From positions 41,554,954-41,618,953 of the forward strand of contig OY282609.1 in assembly GCA_958298945.1 (NCBI GenBank): a DNA stretch of 64,000 bases, in the 5' to 3' direction. This document shows positions 1 to 10,719 of the stretch, piece by piece. The notes under the pieces were generated by a model. That model ran no database searches and had not been told where the DNA came from. It worked only from the letters and a program-made list of their open reading frames with translations. This DNA comes from Atherix ibis. Its lineage: Eukaryota; Arthropoda; Insecta; Diptera; Athericidae. The position numbers were made by a program, and so were the translations under genes. Numbering within the stretch: the first letter of the stretch is position 1; each line of letters begins with the position of its first letter.

Positions 1-9
1 ATTTCAATG

Positions 10-262
10 GCTTGGGATATCTACGTCGCAACCACCTTTTTTAAAAGCTTTAATATGGGAAATTTGGGAAAATGGTTCAATATAATCAGAATAACCAAGT
101 TTTCTTCAGTACTTCGAGGACAACGGCCAAGTAGGTCAAGATCCACACATTGTCAGGGACTTCATAACGATCAACGATACCATAGGAGGACGAAGGGTTA
201 CATAATGGGCATTGATCTCTTTATATATTCTTGTACATCTGCTGCCGGTAGCCTAATGTTCA
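10..262 (-). pseudogene. Ty3/gypsy integrase fragment, decayed
   Basis: The minus strand gives pieces of a retroviral-type integrase in more than one frame. One piece has a CPLC-type zinc-knuckle remnant. The other, VDLDLLGRCPRSTEENLVIL, resembles the start of the catalytic core, where gypsy integrases usually read VDLxGPxPxSxxGN followed by a hydrophobic strand; the first catalytic Asp falls in the VDL motif. Stops and frame changes separate the pieces, so it is not functional. No LTR is visible beside it and the left part lies outside the window. Assignment to Ty3/gypsy is by motif only. Confidence 0.5.
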
Positions 263-331
263 ATCACGGTGAGGTGAAACGGGAAGTAGAGGGATTAGAT
301 ACCAAAAATTAAGATGAGCGTGATATTAGAT

Positions 332-540
332 TCACTTCCGGAGTGACTTCCGGTATTGTAGCATACACTGGTATATTTGGAGACTGTAACGTTGGCGGAA
401 GGTTTTTGCTCCGTTGGAGGGTATAATATTGTACTGTTCTGAGCTTGTATCTGGACGATAATCCAATAAACAAGTCGTCGCTCGATATGCAGGGCAAGTA
501 TTATTCTTGGACAACCATCGAGCCAAACATTCATGATGTG
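332..540 (-). pseudogene. RING-H2 finger fragment (copy A)
   Basis: The minus strand reads HECLARWLSKNNTCPAYRA, the second half of a RING-H2 zinc finger (H-x2-C-x-WL-CP-x-C). The last zinc ligand is Tyr instead of Cys. RING-H2 domains recruit E2 enzymes in ubiquitin ligases. An open tail of about 45 residues follows before a stop. Upstream of the HEC motif the sequence differs from copy B at 9531-9712, which keeps more of the finger. There is no surrounding gene, so this looks like a captured or duplicated terminal exon. The frame starting MNVWLDG across the same DNA is a shadow. Confidence 0.5.
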
Positions 541-754
541 TATTGTTTATCGGTGAGACGATTACCTAGCGGATGGTTGATCTTCAGACTAAACGAAATA
601 TGTTGATTTTTTATAAATAAATTTTAAAAAAATATAGAAGAAAAGGAAATAAAAAAAAGAAATTGCAACTCACAAATACACAAAGAAAATTCTTAGGGTT
701 TAATATTAAAATTTAAAGAATACGCAATTGGAGCCAAAATCACTGGGCGAATAT

Positions 755-925
755 GCTGCTTGATAAAATAGGTATAAAAATTCATGCATGGTTAATTATA
801 TATAAAAGAAAATTTCTAATGATTAAATAAACTCCGCATATATCGGAGTTTATTTAATCATTAGAAATATTTTTTTATGTATAATTAAACATGCACGAAT
901 TATTACACCTACTCTGTCAAGCAGC
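755..925. repeat. Long foldback palindrome (copy A)
   Basis: The arms at 755-836 and 844-925 are inverted copies of each other around a 7-base loop (CATATAT). The inner 25 bp (812-836 against 844-868) are perfect and the outer parts imperfect. This resembles a foldback or MITE-type element, or the source of a hairpin RNA. It lies just upstream of the mariner-like fragment at 1038. The same structure is at 9877-10047. Confidence 0.85.
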
Positions 926-1037
926 AGAAAAAAATGCTTACATTTATTTTGGGTGCTTTTTTGCTATTTCGCTTTTCATAGTTCTATTTTTGATAGATTA
1001 CACGTGATAGGTACGCAGTTAGCATTGCTATATCATT

Positions 1038-1540
1038 ATGGAAAGACTTACACCGGAACAACACTTTAAATTATTAAATTTTATTATCAAAGTTCGTGCT
1101 CTGTGAAAAATATGTTTCGCGCACTTCGACAATTTTATGATCATCATAACCGACCTACCGAGCAAGCAATTGAAGCGATAGTGATAAAATTTCGCAGCAA
1201 TTTTACGCTAATTGACATTAAACCACCAACCCGTATGTAAAAAGTACGTACAAAGTAAAATATTGCTGCCGTAGCGTCCGGTGTTGGTGAAGACCACGAT
1301 TTGTCAATCAGTTGGCGTTCACAGCAATTGGGATTGCGTTACTCGACTATGTGGAAGATTTTACACAGAAATCTTGATCTGAAAGCGTATAAAATACAGT
1401 TCGTGCAAGAACTGAAGCCGAATGACCTGTCAAAGTGTAGAATTGTCGGTGAGTGGCCTTAGAAAAACTTGAGAAAAATCCGTTTTTTTACCAAAAAATT
1501 GCGTTTTGTGACGAAGCTCATTTTTTGTTTGATAGATATA
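1038..1540 (+). pseudogene. Mariner-like (IS630 superfamily) transposase, 5' half (copy A)
   Basis: The frame starts MERLTPEQ, a common start in insect IS630/mariner-like transposases. It then shows an N-terminal helix-turn-helix region with FRALRQFYDHHNRPTEQAI and a KPPTRM motif. It stops shortly after the first catalytic Asp (CDEAHF in place of SDEAHF). There are an in-frame stop at about codon 23, a frameshift right after it and a stop after PTRM. The remaining two thirds, with the second and third catalytic Asp, is replaced by a 16-bp minisatellite and AT-rich DNA. Not functional. The family call is confident; the subfamily is not. Confidence 0.85.
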
Positions 1541-1592
1541 TAGGGATGTGTATGTGTAGAGATGTGTATGTGTAGGGATGTGTATGTGTAGG
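1541..1592. repeat. 16-bp minisatellite, three units (copy A)
   Basis: Three head-to-tail units of about TAGGGATGTGTATGTG (middle unit TAGAGATG...) begin exactly where the transposase match ends, followed by a partial fourth unit. Confidence 0.85.
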
Positions 1593-1599
1593 AATAATT

Positions 1600-4500
1600 A
1601 CGATAGTGTAAAATACGAAAGTAAAAATAATAATTATTATATCTAGGATATTAATTTTTTAATAATTTTAATTAAATTAATAATAATTATATTATTAAGA
1701 TAAAAAACAATATTAGTAAGAAGATAAAAAATAATATTCCTTTAAAAATTAAAAATTACTATCCTTAATAACCAATCAATAAATAAAAATTAATTTTTCT
1801 TCTCTTTTTCAATGTACTTCATTATTAATAATTCAAATTAAAAATTTTGAAAAAAATTATTTTTAAATTACAATATTATTATTATTAAAAAAAAAACAAA
1901 TTCGTTGAACAAAAAAATAAAAATTGATTAAATTAAAAACAATTTTTTAATGAAAAGTTTTTAAAGAAATTTGCAAATATTTGTTAATTTAAATAACAAA
2001 AACAAGAGAACTTCTTTTAGCAAATTTCATTTAATATTTTTTTAAATTCAGAAAGAATCAATTTGAGTTTATTAAAAATTACAACACTTTATGGTTTGTT
2101 TGTATTAAAAGTTACCCCAATTTATTTAAAATCGAAACCATTTTACTCAAGTCTAGTTTTATCTTAGACGGCCATTATTTCGCATATTCTCACAACTATT
2201 TGGACTTTCTTTGTGTAATCAAAAAATCGTCTTTTCAGGTACAGCATCGTCTCCATCTCCTTCCTCGATGTATCATAACTTTGGTTTTTTTCCAATACAA
2301 AATCTTTGTAAGCCAAAGCATATTTTGTTTATTTTAGTATTCACTCTATTAAATTATAATAGTTAAGCAAAAATAATAAAAAATTATGCGCTTTCACTTA
2401 TTAAATATTGACTTTTTTATTTTTTTATTATATTTGTTTTCATATCCGCAAAAAAACAAAATTCGTTGAATTTTAAAAGAAGCACAAAATTTTTAAATTG
2501 TAATGTTTAGTAAATTACTAAGATATTTTATTGTGTTATTGAAAATTGATATATATATAATTAAATTTTATTTTACGTTGATATTATTAAATTCTGATGA
2601 GTAATTAAATGATAGCGGCTTTTTAGATTTTATTTTGTTAAAAATATTTCATTCGGTTTTGCTAGAAGCTCCTACGTGTTTGGTCTGCACACTATGCATG
2701 TCCAACCAAAATAAAGAAAACCATTTCCACTTCTTTCTAGGAAATATTGTATATTGCACTTGCTTAGAAAATGTACACCGAATCAATTCCTTTTTAACGA
2801 TAAAAATACCGGTATTAAATACAGATATTAATATATAATTATATATAGACATTAATATATAATTATCTTCTCTTTTTCACTAAAATCTTCTCTTCTCCTC
2901 GTGGTGATGCTGTCTTATACGTGTTCTTTCATATTTCTTCGTAAGTACGATCTTACCATACCGTATGCTAATTTCTAATTTTTGCATACTGCACGATCGT
3001 ACGATGAGTTTCGCCAGTGATTTAATAAAGCATCATCGAATCCCGGAATTTTCTGGAGGTAGTGCTGCAATAGTCTTGCTGATTTGTGAGCGACTTATTT
3101 GAAATTTAGGTAACCAAAAAAATATTTAAAATAATCTCCAAGGCTACCACCACAAATGATTAACTTAAAAATTTAATTCAGATTCATTTAGAATTCAAAA
3201 ATAAATTCAGATTCATTTAGAATTCAAATAATAAAGGAAAATAATTTTCTCAATTTAATTTATTTTTATATATACGCTTCGATTTCCTTAAAAATTGAGC
3301 AGAGGCTTTTTGCCGTATTGCTATTATGCTTAATTTGTTCAGTCAACTAGATTTTTAAACGATGCAAGTTACAAGTATTATCACTAGTCATTTATGGGTA
3401 TTGTTTTGGGCATTATCTCTAACTTTTTATTTCCGTAATAATGCCTTACATTTCATCGTTTGCTTATACGACAGCACCAATCCAATCGTTTACTAATTAT
3501 CGCCCGACTTAAAATCACAAACACAATTGCAAATATTAAAAAAATGTCGTCTGATCAGTTTATTATTTTTATTTTAAGTTTATTTTGATTTTTAGGGTAT
3601 ATATCTCACCTTTTATTTTAGTTTCAACTATCAAAAATTAATTTAAGCGACAAAATTAGATGAAATGTCTTGTCCAATAAGAATATTGTTTGTTATCATC
3701 CGTCGGCGTTAGTTGTCCTCGGAAATTGCTAAAAAGCACTGATGTGTCAGCTGTGTTGAACTAAGATTATTTCAAAGTTCATCCAGCTGACTCGTTCGTC
3801 GGGCGAGAGTAGCAACCCACCGAGAGAAGCGGCGAAAACATACACGCAATATGGTTGGGAAAAAATATTGTGGGAAGGAAGAGTCGTTTGATGAAAGCAG
3901 AAGTTGCTGGTTGTTCAGATTAAATTCTAATAAAAGATAAAGAATAAGGACAAGCAAGGAGGAGGCCAAAGAAAAAAGAGAACTGAACATTTTTAGATAA
4001 TTTTTTTTTCTTGTTTCTCTATATATGAATGAATAATATTAGTTTCTAATTACGTTTGAATAAGATGTTCTTAATATTTTTAATTTTTTAAGGCGAAAAA
4101 ATAGATTATAGAGGTTTCTTTCTCATCAAAAGTGGATAAATTATAAATCACATTTTATATGTGTACGTATTAATTGTTATTTAATTTTCATATTCATGAA
4201 GAAAACGAGAGTGGCGATTGTACGAGAGTTTATTTTGGTCAACTGCTCGCCTCGACTAATTGTAGTAATCGCTGCTGCTGAGCATATTCGTGGTGAATGG
4301 TGACAGCCTTCTTGAGTATACGAGAGCTGGTTTTTTTTAGCTACTCGGCTCGATGGGCAACTACCCGACTTCTCGAGATGAAATTGTTGGATTTTTCGGG
4401 TTTCTCAAAACCCAGTTTTCAGGTATCTAGGTCTGGTGATTGCCCTGGAAGACCCGGATTTGTACATGAACCCGACTTTTCAAGACAGCTTACCTCGTAC

Positions 4501-5150
4501 TAACACGACTTTACAACCACCATGGATGGAGTGGTATGTATGATCGCTTTGAGATTACGAGAGGTGTTTCTTGCAAGCTACTCGGCTTGATGTATGAACG
4601 CATACAGCTCTACCATGGTTGTGTGTCCTTAAAATTTCATTACTCCCAATTCTGGGCACTTTCTACCTTCAACCTAGTTCCTATCAACCAAATTTCTTTT
4701 TTATGTACGATATGGCATTTATTACTTGGAATGCGAAGAATAAATAAATTGTTTATATAGTAATTATTTAAAAATTAAAAGTTGATTGTAAAATTTCTTT
4801 AATAAAAAACAAAAATTTTAACGAAGTGAAAATCAGTATATATTTTTGTATTTTAACTAATTAATACAATGAAATTTTAGAACTCATGTGGAAATATATC
4901 ACTAGACTTGGATAAAAAATCCAAGAAAGCAAAAAAGGGAAAACGTGATCTAAATAAACTTAAATTCAGTTGATAATTATTTAAAATCAATTTATTTATC
5001 ACTTTAAAATATATTTTCTTCACCTTATGTCTCTGACAAGAATTTAAGAACAGAAAGTGTCACATCCAAATATATGTTAAGTTATTTTGTTTACATTTTA
5101 CCGTATATATCCAGCAGATATACTTCGGATATATCGAGTATCGTTCAGTA
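1600..5150. other. AT-rich DNA without a supported gene (copy A)
   Basis: This is mostly low-complexity AT-rich sequence. Short frames such as 2635-2838 are open on both strands and look like chance. A short plus-strand frame at 3005-3103 beginning MSFASDLIKHHRIPEFSGG resembles the start of a retrotransposon gag, but too little remains to be sure. The block at 3775-3990 has a highly charged Arg/Glu-rich reading and is similar in its last 40 bases to 24080-24120 in unit R. The equivalent in copy B is about 10720-14260. Confidence 0.6.
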
Positions 5151-5159
5151 CATCAAGTT

Positions 5160-5345
5160 TTTATCGGGCTACATTCCCTTATCATTAATATATATAATTG
5201 TTTTAAGAATTATCGGGTCATATTCCCTCATTATTTTTTCGATTAAGAGTTGGTTTCATTCCCTCAACTTGAAAATTGGACATATTTTTTCTTCTAATAT
5301 CGTACTCCAATTTTTATTTGCTATCGGGTTTCATTCCCTCTGCAA
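5160..5345 (+). repeat. Degenerate tandem repeat around TCGGG..CATTCCCTC (copy A)
   Basis: The motif TCGGGYTNCATTCCCTC or a close variant recurs four times about 47-60 bases apart (near 5166, 5213, 5262, 5323), joined by AT-rich DNA. The open frame across it (5074-5349) is probably a by-product. Copy B carries the same at about 14275-14457. Confidence 0.5.
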
Positions 5346-5759
5346 GTAGTTTATTGCATTTCTATTTATTCCTTTGACATAACAATTTTTTTAATCTTTT
5401 ATTTAAATAACTTTATTTTTTTATCCTAAATCGGCTAAGTAGCTTATCGTGTTTCATCTTTCGCCGCAAAAGCCATCATTGCCTGCGTGGTATGCCAGGG
5501 AAACAACTGGGAAATTAACATATGTTAGCATCTTCTGCATAAGGTGTCTTGGTGCATCAGTTGCTGAGAAATACTATCTCTCCATTAAGTCGGAAAACAA
5601 TCTATATGGGGAAATCCTTTCCCTACTTGGGAACTAAACCAAAAACATATAATACCAAAATGAAGGGCTAAGCAAATCCAAGAAACTATCACACAATATT
5701 CGCCATTATCTTTACTTGGAGCAGGAATAGGAATAAGTAACCATCGAAATATTGATCCT

Positions 5760-6480
5760 CCTGACTTCGAAGATCTGCGCGTAGAACTATCAGAGGCTGA
5801 AACTCATCCTTTTCAACCCCTTGATCGGGCATATCAATCGGTGTCATCGGTAAAGCACCCAAAACCCTATCAAAGATCATTTAGAGAGAGAGAGATTCTA
5901 ATTATCCTCCGCATAATATGCACCCCGCAAGATCCATATGATCTAAACCACTTCTGGACCAACATCATTCGAGTCAACGATCACACATCATACATACGGG
6001 AATTAATCACAACCAATGCAATATCAACCAACGTAGTTATGTTCAAAACCGACGGCAATTATACAGTCTATGAAATTCTCTGGCAGTAGATTTCGTTGTA
6101 TTGGCCTCCTACATATAGACACTCTTGGTACTGGACGCTCTTGTAAATAAAATCCTAATCCGAGTTGGACAGCAATTAAAACGATCTTATAAATAGATTG
6201 GGGTGCTCAGACCCCGAAAGTGGACATTGAACATGAGATTTATGCAAGGCAACAAAAACCATATGAAAAGTTTTTAGACTATTACTTGACAATGGCTGAC
6301 CTTTGGAACCGATTATCTACGTCTATTCTGGAATAGAAAATCATACAAATTGTGTGGGCCAGTTTATCACCCTATATGCGAAGCTAATTGGGGCAACATA
6401 GAACAAAGACTTGCAGAAATTACGGTATTATGTGGCCCAAATAGAAATCGACAATACTCAGACTAATAGTTGCAGAGACC
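5760..6480 (+). pseudogene. Retrotransposon gag-like ruin (copy A)
   Basis: This tract is richer in GC than its surroundings. The frame around 6220-6320 reads EIYARQQKPYEKFLDYYLTM, which resembles the capsid helix of LTR-retrotransposon Gag proteins (R/Q-x-Q-x-P-x-E-x-F-x-D-Y). The following stretch, IEQRLA, also looks Gag-like. The frame at 5841-6089 upstream is open but unrecognised. In copy B the corresponding frames run longer (14893-15201 and 15332-15577). No zinc knuckle or protease is seen. Assignment to a clade is not possible. Confidence 0.35.
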
Positions 6481-9180
6481 ATGTGGAATTTTGAGGGACA
6501 GCAAGCAATAAAAGCGAGATGGAATGATGAGTTATCATTGGAGAGGTTAACAGGAAATAACGACGTCGAATCTGCACCATTTGTAGCAGCAATTTTTTTT
6601 ATTAAATTTCTTTATTTAACTGTTATTGAATCATAAAATTTATTTAAAATTAAAATCAATTTTAAACAAAAGAAAAATTATATAAAAAAAAAAATTTTGA
6701 AGTAGTTTTATTGAATTCAATCTTTCAATTAACAATTTTACTTTCTTATTTTTTAGGTTGGTTTTGCCAGGTTGATATTTTTTTATCGCATGCCGAAATC
6801 TATCATCTTATTTTTATATCTACATATGTACGTGTACGGAAAAACTTTAATTGGAAAATGCCCTCTTTTCTCTTGCGTCAAGGCTAACGTAAACTTTAAA
6901 TACTTTTTTTTTTTTTTTAAAAAGTTTTTTATCGCTAGAATAATTTATATTGATTTATTAAACAAAAACGAGAAATATGTATATGATTGTCAGTTCTAAG
7001 ATAAATTTGGGTTTGTAACGTTAAAAAAAAAGAAAAAAAAGAAGAAAAAAACCAAAATTAATTTTTATCACGAAATATAATTAAATATGAATAACCAGTT
7101 TTTTTTACCCTTCATCCGATTCTGAGTGGTGACCGTTCTTCTCATAAAAGCACCACTATAAGCTGAGCTTACAATAAAGATAAATCGGCATGCTAAATAG
7201 GGATACTTCCAACATGATGACGAAAGAGCAGTAAATATCTAGACTGCTTTCAGACTGGCACTCTCTCCTCAATCCCTATCGCACCTTCTCTTTTTAGTCC
7301 CATTAAATTTCTTTATTCTCATTTTATCATGACCTTCTCATTCTCTATCCTATCTACTTTTCCTCTGAGGAAATTTATACATTGGTCCATCCAGTCTAAA
7401 TAAACCTCGGCATAAGGGTGCAAAGGCGAAAGTGACACATTAGAGAACCTCCCTACAATCTCACAATACTAGCCTGCAAGCATGTCCCGTCACTCCCTGG
7501 TCATCTGGAGGTTCGGGTTCACTTATCAGATCCAACCCTCTAGAAGTTTACGTCCGTAGTTTCAAAAATATTTTTTTTATGTGATTACATTCTCACACAT
7601 AATTTATGTGATTAATTTTTAAATCATACTCTATGCAATTTTTAATATAATAAAAAATAAAATTCTCAATCTATTTAATTTACTAATTATTGTTTAATAG
7701 CACGATGAAAACAGTGATTTTTATCTTTCTTCAATTATAAATGTATCCAATAATGTATAAAAATATTTCTGTTTGGTGTTTATTAAATTATATAATTGGT
7801 TTTCCAAAAATTAATGACGAAAATAGAGTTAGCAATCAAACTTAATTAGTGTTTGATAATTTTGTATGTTAGTAGGATATTACTATTATTTACTATACAC
7901 AATAATTATTGAACATTATTTTAGTATTAAACATTAAATTTTTAATAATACGTAAATTCTAATATTTATTAATAATTAGAATCGCTGCTAATAGAGATGT
8001 AAAACAGCTGTAGTATAACTGACTTAATGCTGGTAACACAATTCTGACAGCAAATCCAAACTACAACTGCAATTGTTGTCAACACTTTTCGCTTTTATTC
8101 CATGAATCGACTAATAAAATATAACTGCAATAAAATTAATATATATAAATGCAATAAAAATTAATATATTAATTAATTTCATTAAATTTTATAATATTAC
8201 TACAAATAATTTATTCACTGACCTTATTTCTATTTAAACTGTTAAATAAAAATGCTACTACATAAAAAATACCTGAAATATATGTCAATACTTAAAGTAC
8301 AACTGCAAACTTAAAAAAGAATTAATTCAACAGCAGTTGCCAACCGCTATCAGAATTTTGTGCACTCCGATAAGATTGTAAAGGTTTTAAGATTTTGACA
8401 GACCCAACTGTATGTCGTTTGTAGTTGACATCAAAAATATGAAATACCCACTAACCATTTGCTTTCGACCTGTCTTCCACGATCATCCAAATATCCCGAG
8501 AGATGCTGACACACTACCACATGCACGAGATATTACTTTTCATTGGCCACGTAGTCCATCAGTTTGATTCCGTATTATAAAGTACTGCTAGCAAAAATAA
8601 TTGCAGACATGTGACCGAAACCTTTTTGTGGTTGAAAAAACGAACAACAATTGGTTGGCTTAATAGAAACATTTTAGCTTTTTAAGTATAATCAGATAGC
8701 AATTACAATTTGCTACTCTGATATTGGACCATATTAGGATCAGAACTCACAATAAAACTGGCCAACGTCTATAAAATAAAAGTCACCTTTTTATGAAGTT
8801 AAATTTACTTAAAAGAAAAAATATCTACGAAATTGTATAACAAATTTTGTAATGTTCCAGTACTAAAAATTCCCCATACTCAAAGAATTTGTTAGTAAAT
8901 TATATAGTCTACCAATTTATTAAAGCTTAAACAATATTTAGCCACTAATTTTTAGAGGATCATTTTAAATTATACTTGAAATGTTAAGGTTCTATTACTT
9001 ACCTTTCATTACTGCTATCTGTAATATGATACTGTAATATAAATTGAACTACTCGTAAGTATTGCAATGGCCTTCTTGCAGTTGAATGCGTAATATTTGT
9101 AAGCGCAGTAATTAAATTAGGTACAACAAAGTTCCTCGTATAACAATTGCAGTATTTAATTTATCGATAAAAACAGAAAT
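6480..9180. other. Unassigned AT-rich DNA (copy A)
   Basis: No gene is supported. The part at 7100-7560 is less AT-rich and non-repetitive within the unit and could be an untranslated piece of a retroelement, but I cannot name it. 7560-9180 is AT-rich with scattered stops in all frames. Copy B equivalent: about 15590-18415. Confidence 0.5.
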
Positions 9181-9183
9181 ATG

Positions 9184-9530
9184 TTATAATACTATGAAAT
9201 ATTGGTATAAATAAACAAGTTCATTATATACACTAACACAAAATTCAAGGCCGATTTCATATATTTCTTTAAAAGGTTTTTGATAAGTGATTCGTTGATC
9301 TAACTGGCTGTTCTTTAGTTTTCTGTTTGTTTTTAATATTATATGATTGAAAAATAAATGTTGGCTAGGTTTCTTAATATCTTCAATGTACCCAACTTTT
9401 TTTATTTTCAAAACCAGAGGTTGAAGTCCAATATCAATAAAATAAGCAACGAAATAATTAATATACTTAGTATTGTATTTATATTTGTTGTAATAATATT
9501 TTATTTGTTTGTCAATATTTCCGTTTAGCT
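9184..9530 (-). CDS. Unidentified reading frame, C-terminal part (copy A)
   Basis: The minus-strand frame encodes about 115 residues rich in Lys, Tyr and Ile, starting ELNGNIDKQIKYYYNKY and ending at 9184. It is nearly identical to the C-terminal part of the frame at 18418-18870, with one difference in the shared stretch (NSQ against KSQ). Here its true 5' part is cut off by the duplication joint at 9530/9531. The open frame continues by accident into DNA antisense-shifted to the RING-H2 piece, giving a 161-codon chimera. I recognise no family. Preservation in both copies is expected from a recent duplication and is not evidence of function. Confidence 0.3.
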
Positions 9531-9712
9531 CGGAAGGTTTTTGCTCCGTTGGAGGGTATAATATTGTACTGTACTGAGCTTGCATGTGGACGATAATCCA
9601 ATAAACAAGTCGTCGCTCGATATGAAGGGCAAGTATTATTCTTGGACAACCATCGAGCCAAACATTCATGATGAAAATTGTGTCTTCAAGGGGTTTCGAA
9701 TGGTATCGTTTG
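9531..9712 (-). pseudogene. RING-H2 finger fragment (copy B)
   Basis: This is a longer version of the fragment at 332-540. On the minus strand it reads TIPFETP, then a stop where a zinc-binding Cys is expected, then RHNFHHECLARWL and NNTCPSYRA. The order C-x-H-x2-H-x2-C-WL-CPxC is that of a RING-H2 domain. The first visible Cys is a TGA and the last is Tyr, so zinc binding is lost. The first zinc pair is not seen. It is likely a remnant of a ubiquitin-ligase exon; the gene of origin is unknown. Confidence 0.6.
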
Positions 9713-9876
9713 CGATGAAATATGTTGATTTTTTATAAATAAAATTTAAAAAAATATAGAAAAAAAGGAAATAAAAAAAAGAAATTGCAACTCACAAATA
9801 CACAAAGAAAATTCTTAGGGTTTAATATTAAAATTTAAAGAATATGCAATTGTAGCCAAAATCACTGGGCGAAAAT

Positions 9877-10047
9877 GCTGCTTGATAAAATAGGTATAAA
9901 AATTCATGCATGGTTAATTATATATAAAAGAAAATTTCTAATGATTAAATAAACTCCGCATATATCGGAGTTTATTTAATCATTAGAAATATTTTTTTAT
10001 GTATAATTAAACATGCACGAATTATTACACCTACTCTGTCAAGCAGC
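9877..10047. repeat. Long foldback palindrome (copy B)
   Basis: This is the counterpart of 755-925, with the same perfect 25-bp inner arms and loop. Confidence 0.85.
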
Positions 10048-10159
10048 AGAAAAAAATGCTTACATTTATTTTGGGTGCTTTTTTGCTATTTCGCTTTTCA
10101 TAGTTCTATTTTTGATAGATTACACGTGATAGGTACGCAGTTAGCATTGCTATATCATT

Positions 10160-10661
10160 ATGGAAAGACCTACACCGGAACAACACTTTAAATTATTAAA
10201 TTTTATTATCAAAGTTCGTGCTCTGTGAAAAATATGTTTCGCGCACTTCGACAATTTTATGATCATCATAACCGACCTACCGAGCAAGCAATTGAAGCGA
10301 TAGTGATAAAATTTCGCAGCAATTTTACGCTAATTGACATTAAACCACCAACCCGTATGTGAAAAGTACGTACAAAGTAAAATATTGCTGCCGTAGCGTC
10401 CGGTGTTGGTGAAGACCACGATTTGTCAATCAGTCGGCGTTCACAGCAATTGGGATTGCGTTACTCGACTATGTGGAAGATTTTACACAGAAATCTTGAT
10501 CTGAAAGCGTATAAAATACAGTTCGTGTAAGAACTGAAGCCGAACGACCTGTCAAAGTGTAGAATTGTCGGTGAGTGGCTTAAGAAAAAGTTGAGAAAAA
10601 TCCGTTTTTTTACCAAAAAATTGCGTTTAGTGACGAAGCTCATTTTTTGTTTGACAGATAT
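10160..10661 (+). pseudogene. Mariner-like transposase, 5' half (copy B)
   Basis: This is the counterpart of 1038-1540. Here the first catalytic motif is intact as SDEAHF and the PTRM stop is a TGA-type change, while a TAA interrupts the YKIQFV region. It is truncated at the same base by the 16-bp minisatellite, so the truncation is older than the 9.1-kb duplication. Confidence 0.85.
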
Positions 10662-10662
10662 G

Positions 10663-10714
10663 TAGGGATGTGTATGTGTAGAGATGTGTATGTGTAGGGA
10701 TGTGTATGTGTAGG
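10663..10714. repeat. 16-bp minisatellite (copy B)
   Basis: Same three-unit array as at 1541-1592. Confidence 0.85.
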
Positions 10715-10719
10715 AATAA

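Larger units (their letters stand above)
396..9530. repeat. Tandem segmental duplication, unit A
   Basis: This is the first of two direct copies of a 9.1-kb unit. Base 396 (CGGAAGG) corresponds to 9531, and the sequence just before 9531 (CCGTTTAGCTC) recurs at the end of copy B at 18765. Long stretches match at offsets of about 9112-9234. For example, 2635-2838 and 11756-11959 differ at only two bases by eye. Small indels change the offset along the way. About 60 bases at 540-597 are unlike their counterpart at 9670-9717. The contents are TE fragments, not genes. Confidence 0.92.

Noticed and set aside
7..312. 101-codon plus-strand frame at the window start
   Set aside because: It lies over a minus-strand integrase remnant and has no motif of its own.
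2635..2852. 67-codon frames open on both strands, repeated at 11756-11973
   Set aside because: Both-strand openness in AT-rich DNA, no motif, and preservation is explained by the recent 9.1-kb duplication.
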